DNA of 8,685 nucleotides from Clostridiales bacterium UBA4706 (GTDB taxonomy: Bacteria > Bacillota > Clostridia > Oscillospirales > Oscillospiraceae), in assembly GCA_002404605.1 (NCBI GenBank), contig DHKA01000020.1, positions 1-8,685 of the forward strand, given 5' to 3'. Below, piece by piece: positions 5,682-8,685 of this stretch. The notes below the pieces were generated by a model. It was not told the origin of the DNA and searched no databases. It worked only from the letters and a program-made list of their open reading frames with translations. How positions within the stretch are numbered: position 1 is the stretch's first letter; each line of letters starts with the position of its first letter. The translations under genes and the position numbers were made by a program.

Positions 5682-7778
5682 ATGAGCACTGTACCGGAAT
5701 ATTTTGGGAGTCTTGTGTTTGACGACCGCGTGATGAAAGCGAAGTTGCCGTATGACGTGTATGTCTCGCTGAAAAAGACGATGTATGAGGGCGGCACGCT
5801 GGATACCGCCGTTGCCAACGCCGTGGCCGACGCCATGAAGGAGTGGGCGGTCGAAAAGGGCGCAACGCATTATACCCACTGGTTCCAGCCGCTCACCGGC
5901 AGCACCGCGGAGAAGCACGACAGCTTTATCACGCCCTCGCCGGACGGCGGCGTCATCATGGAGTTTTCCGGCAAGGAGCTCATCCAGGGCGAGCCGGACG
6001 CTTCGAGCTTTCCCTCCGGCGGACTTCGCGCCACGTTTGAAGCGCGCGGCTACACTGCCTGGGACCCGACGAGCCACGCCTTTATCAAGGACAAAACGCT
6101 CTGCATCCCGACGGCGTTCTGCTCCTACGGCGGCGAGGCGCTCGACAAGAAAACGCCGCTGCTGCGCTCCATGCAGGCGCTCAACAAGCAGACGCTGCGC
6201 GTGCTGAAGCTCTTCGGCATGGACGATGTGAAGATCGTCCGTCCGCTCGTCGGCCCCGAACAGGAGTATTTCCTCGTAGACCGCGCCATGTTCGATAAGC
6301 GCGAGGATCTCATGTTCTGCGGGCGCACGCTCTTCGGCGCGATGCCGCCGAAGGGACAGGAGATGGACGACCATTACTTCGGCGCGATCAAGCCGCGTGT
6401 TGCGGAGTTCATGGCCGATCTGAACGAGGAGCTGTGGAAGCTCGGTGTGCTCGCCAAGACGGAGCACAACGAAGTCGCCCCCGCGCAGCATGAGCTTGCG
6501 CCGATCTTCACCACCGCGAACATTGCTACCGACCACAACCAGCTCACCATGGAGGTCATGAAAAAGGTCGCGGCGCGCCACGGTCTCGTCTGTCTGCTGC
6601 ACGAAAAGCCGTTCGACGGTGTGAACGGCTCCGGCAAGCACAACAACTGGTCTCTCTGCACCGATACGGGCGTCAACCTTCTCAAGCCCGGCGACACGCC
6701 GCACCAGAACGCGCGGTTCCTGCTGTTCCTCTGCGCCGTCATTCAGGCCGTGGACGATTATCAGGATCTGCTCCGGCTCTCCGTTGCGACGGCGAGCAAC
6801 GACCACCGTCTCGGCGCGAACGAAGCGCCCCCGGCCGTCGTGTCCATCTTCCTCGGCGACGAGCTCACGGCGGTGCTCGACGCGATCGAGAAGGACGCCC
6901 CGTATACCGGCACGGAAAAGATCGTTATGAAGCTCGGCGCGCACGTCCTGCCGCGCTTTGTGCGCGACACGACTGACCGCAACCGCACCTCGCCGTTCGC
7001 GTTCACCGGCAACCGCTTTGAGTTCCGTATGGTCGGCTCGTCCGACTCCATCGCGTGCTGCAATGTCATGCTCAACACCGCCGTGGCGGAGTCGCTGCGC
7101 CAATACGCCGACGAACTCGAAAAGGCGGACGACTTTGAAGGCGCGCTCCACACGCTCATCCAGCGTACGATCCGCGCGCACAAGCGCATCGTCTTTAACG
7201 GCAACGGCTACGACGACGCCTGGATCGAAGAGGCGACAAAGGTGCGCGGTCTTCTCAATCTGCGCACGACGCCGGACGCGCTGCCGTATCTCACCGCGGC
7301 GAAGAACGTGGAAATGCTCACGCGCCACAAGGTCTATTCCGAAACGGAGCTCAAGTCCCGCTGCGAGATCAATCTCGACAACTATCGTAAGACCGTCCAC
7401 ATCGAGGCAAAAACGATGCTCGATATGGCGCGCCGTGAGATATTGCCCGCCGTGACCGCGTATGCCGATACGCTCGCTCTCGGCGTAAACGCCCGCCGCA
7501 CCGCGGTCGGCGCATCCGTCGGCGGCTACGAGGCGCGGCAGATCGAAAAGCTTTCGGTTCTCGCGGAGAAGATCGACGCCGCGGCGGAAGAGCTGGAAAC
7601 CGCGCTCGACGCCTACCACGCCATGAGCGATGTGCAGAGCTCCGCAGAGTTCATCCGCGACAGCGTCCTGCCGAAGATGGCGGCGCTGCGCGCCCCCTGC
7701 GACGCGGCTGAAAAGCTCATCCCCGCGAAGAGCTGGCCGTTCCCGACCTATGCCGAGCTGATGTTCGGCGTGAAGTGA
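5682..7778 (+). CDS. glnN: Class III glutamine synthetase
   Basis: A 698-residue type III glutamine synthetase, the usual length of this family, which forms two stacked hexameric rings and is common in Bacteroidetes, clostridia and cyanobacteria. It makes glutamine from ammonium, glutamate and ATP in the cytosol. Family motifs in order: VGPEQEYFLVD (190-200, metal-binding Glu residues), NEVAPAQHELAPIF (263-276), EKPFDGVNGSGKHNNWSL (308-325), ASNDHRLGANEAPPAVVSIF (366-385) and NRTSPFAFTGNRFEFRMVGS (434-453, ATP/metal site). A long helical C-terminal region follows. The ATG at 5682 is preceded by AGAGGAG with an 8-base gap to AGGAG; an in-frame GTG at 5673 lies inside that site and is rejected. 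It is divergent from the glutamate synthase operon and monocistronic, with a terminator at 7795. Its product supplies glutamine to the split glutamate synthase. Expression is probably controlled at the leader attenuator. Confidence 0.96.
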   Translation: MSTVPEYFGSLVFDDRVMKAKLPYDVYVSLKKTMYEGGTLDTAVANAVADAMKEWAVEKGATHYTHWFQPLTGSTAEKHDSFITPSPDGGVIMEFSGKELIQGEPDASSFPSGGLRATFEARGYTAWDPTSHAFIKDKTLCIPTAFCSYGGEALDKKTPLLRSMQALNKQTLRVLKLFGMDDVKIVRPLVGPEQEYFLVDRAMFDKREDLMFCGRTLFGAMPPKGQEMDDHYFGAIKPRVAEFMADLNEELWKLGVLAKTEHNEVAPAQHELAPIFTTANIATDHNQLTMEVMKKVAARHGLVCLLHEKPFDGVNGSGKHNNWSLCTDTGVNLLKPGDTPHQNARFLLFLCAVIQAVDDYQDLLRLSVATASNDHRLGANEAPPAVVSIFLGDELTAVLDAIEKDAPYTGTEKIVMKLGAHVLPRFVRDTTDRNRTSPFAFTGNRFEFRMVGSSDSIACCNVMLNTAVAESLRQYADELEKADDFEGALHTLIQRTIRAHKRIVFNGNGYDDAWIEEATKVRGLLNLRTTPDALPYLTAAKNVEMLTRHKVYSETELKSRCEINLDNYRKTVHIEAKTMLDMARREILPAVTAYADTLALGVNARRTAVGASVGGYEARQIEKLSVLAEKIDAAAEELETALDAYHAMSDVQSSAEFIRDSVLPKMAALRAPCDAAEKLIPAKSWPFPTYAELMFGVK

Positions 7779-7794
7779 TCCCATAGCATACGAT

Positions 7795-7843
7795 AAGCGC
7801 CCCGCATCGGAACACAAATCCGGTGCGCGGCGCTTCTTTCTGT
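7795..7843 (+). terminator. Intrinsic terminator after the class III glutamine synthetase
   Basis: AAGCGCC (7795-7801) pairs with GGCGCTT (7829-7835), and CGCATCGGA (7803-7811) pairs with TCCGGTGCG (7819-7827) including one G-U. There is a single C-C mismatch and a 7-base loop ACACAAA. A moderately T-rich tail (TTCTTTCTGTT) follows. It starts 16 bases after the stop codon and separates the synthetase from the next transcription unit. Confidence 0.8.
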
Positions 7844-7871
7844 TGCGAAAAAGGGAAGAACGTGGCATAAT
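7843..7871 (+). promoter_or_regulatory. Predicted promoter of the DUF1275/U32 gene pair
   Basis: TTGCGA (7843-7848) and CATAAT (7866-7871) are separated by 17 bases, with 4 of 6 and 5 of 6 matches to consensus. The start of transcription would be near 7878, about 25 bases ahead of the DUF1275 ATG. The -35 box touches the T-rich tail of the preceding terminator, a compact but common arrangement. Confidence 0.6.
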
Positions 7872-7902
7872 CGTAGAAGATGTTTTTTATGGAGCTAAAG
7901 AC

Positions 7903-8601
7903 ATGCCTTCCTCCCATCGCGCCGTGCGCGGTCAGATGTCTGACTCGCTGCTGACGGCTTTGTTCATCGTTCTCTCCGGCGGATTGCAGGACGCCTATAC
8001 CTATCTCTGCCGCGGCAAGGTGTTTGCCAATGCCCAGACCGGCAACATCGTCCTTCTGAGTGCCTATCTCTTCGAGGGAGACACGGCGCGCGCCGTGCGG
8101 TATCTCGTACCGGTGCTCTCGTTCGCGCTCGGCGTATTCGTTGCCGAGTGCATCCACCGGCGCTTTAAGCACATGGAAAAGATCCACTGGCGGCAGCTCA
8201 TCATCCTCTCGGAGATCGTTCTGCTCTTTGCCGTCGGCTTCCTGCCGCAGGAGCAGAACATGGCGGCCAACATGCTCGTGTCGTTCGTCTGCGCCATGCA
8301 GGTGCAGACGTTCCGCAAGGTGCGCGGCCACGCCTACGCTAGCACGATGTGCATTGGCAATCTCCGCAGCGGCACGGAAGCGCTGTGCGAGTATTTCCAC
8401 GATAAAAATCCCGCCGTGCTCCGCCGCGCGCTGACGTATTTCGGCGTGATCGGCATTTTTGCTCTCGGTGCGGGCGCGGGCGCGTGGATCACCGCGCGTG
8501 CCGGCGAGCGGACGATCTGGATATCGTGCGCGCTGCTCACGGTGAGCTTTCTTCTCATGTTCCTGCGGGAAAAACGAGCGGAGGAAAAAGAGCTTTTATG
8601 A
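7903..8601 (+). CDS. DUF1275 (YoaK family) integral membrane protein
   Basis: A 232-residue membrane protein of the YoaK/DUF1275 family; no biochemical function is established for the family as far as I know. The conserved N-terminal signature GGLQDAYTYLCRGKVFANAQ then TGNIVLL lies at 26-52, and the second conserved block GHAYASTMCIGNLRSG at 142-157. About six or seven hydrophobic segments are visible: near 15-33, 44-56, 66-84, 98-115, 121-137, 175-196 and 204-221. The tail is charged (LREKRAEEKELL). The ATG at 7903 has GGAG 8 bases upstream. The frame is open further up to a TTG at 7843, but that would start inside the promoter. Its stop overlaps the next gene as ATGA. No link to nitrogen metabolism can be read from the sequence; it appears to be a separate unit. 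Confidence 0.88.
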   Translation: MPSSHRAVRGQMSDSLLTALFIVLSGGLQDAYTYLCRGKVFANAQTGNIVLLSAYLFEGDTARAVRYLVPVLSFALGVFVAECIHRRFKHMEKIHWRQLIILSEIVLLFAVGFLPQEQNMAANMLVSFVCAMQVQTFRKVRGHAYASTMCIGNLRSGTEALCEYFHDKNPAVLRRALTYFGVIGIFALGAGAGAWITARAGERTIWISCALLTVSFLLMFLREKRAEEKELL

Positions 8602-8685
8602 CAAAACCGATCATTCTCGCCCCGGCGGGCGGCTTTGCCGCTGTCACGGCGGCGGTACGCTGCGGCGCGGACGCCGTATATCTCG
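8598..8685 (+). CDS. Peptidase U32 family protein, N-terminal fragment (runs off the window end)
   Basis: Twenty-nine complete codons are visible. The start MTKPIILAPAGGFAAVTAAV continuing to RCGADAVYL matches the first strand and helix of the U32 (collagenase-like protease/YegQ/YrrO) family, whose usual opening is a LLAPAG motif followed by an AV..GADAVYLG segment. Members are barrel-type enzymes; several act in RNA hydroxylation or ubiquinone synthesis rather than proteolysis, so the exact role cannot be assigned from this fragment. The ATG at 8598 overlaps the TGA of the DUF1275 gene by four bases (ATGA), implying coupled translation. GGAGG at 8580-8584 is a somewhat distant ribosome site. 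Confidence 0.85.
   Translation, partial: MTKPIILAPAGGFAAVTAAVRCGADAVYL

Noticed and set aside
5413..5865. Upstream extension of the amidotransferase frame on the minus strand
   Set aside because: The frame is open by chance across the promoter and hairpin and then antisense to the class III synthetase; the ATG at 5412 has the ribosome site and the conserved sequence starts there.
5559..7868. Minus-strand open frame of 769 codons opposite the class III synthetase
   Set aside because: Arg/Val/Glu-rich antisense translation crossing both the terminator and the promoter region; no family resemblance.
7843..7902. TTG-initiated 20-residue N-terminal extension of the DUF1275 protein
   Set aside because: The extension would begin at the -35 box and cross the predicted transcript start; the ATG at 7903 has a well-spaced GGAG.

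Overview
The window (8,685 bases, GC-rich) reads as a chromosomal nitrogen-assimilation locus from a low-redundancy, high-GC member of the Clostridia, perhaps an Oscillospiraceae/Ruminococcaceae-like anaerobe. The clues are a three-piece archaeal-type glutamate synthase with a built-in ferredoxin domain, a class III glutamine synthetase, an ANTAR antiterminator encoded next to a glutamine synthetase, strong Shine-Dalgarno sites and consensus sigma-A promoters. The lineage is inferred; no taxonomic marker such as rRNA is present. I see no mobile element, CRISPR array, tRNA or rRNA.

Layout. Positions 1-131 (minus) hold the first 43 codons of CTP synthase (pyrG), with its own likely promoter at 192-220. 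From 5515 leftward runs a five-gene minus-strand operon: class II glutamine amidotransferase domain (5412-4321), FMN/iron-sulfur glutamate synthase domain with two [4Fe-4S] clusters (4321-2816), GXGXG beta-helix domain (2785-2063), a short class I-type glutamine synthetase (2045-861) and an ANTAR response-regulator-like protein (822-238). Gaps are -1, 30, 17 and 38 bases. The first three together equal one glutamate synthase large subunit split into three polypeptides.

Divergently on the plus strand is a class III glutamine synthetase (5682-7778), closed by an intrinsic terminator (7795-7843). It is followed by a second plus-strand unit: a DUF1275/YoaK-type membrane protein (7903-8601) overlapping the start of a peptidase U32 family gene (8598 to window end).

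The 269-base divergent region (5413-5681) is the most informative non-coding stretch. It has two back-to-back near-consensus promoters, both with 17-base spacers, separated by A-tracts. Each transcript meets a strong terminator-like hairpin before its first gene. The hairpin ahead of the class III synthetase can be drawn with a hexaloop AGCGAT, matching the A1/G4 loop pattern known for ANTAR RNA targets, and an ANTAR protein is encoded at the end of the divergent operon. A coherent reading is an ammonium-assimilation module (ammonium to glutamine to glutamate) controlled by transcription attenuation.

Two proteins look unusual. The class I-type synthetase keeps its metal ligands but has Lys where the catalytic flap Glu is expected, and it lacks about 50 C-terminal residues. 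The ANTAR protein has a receiver domain without the phosphorylation residues. Together they suggest that sensing may not go through a classical two-component kinase and that the short synthetase may be partly regulatory. That last step is inference.
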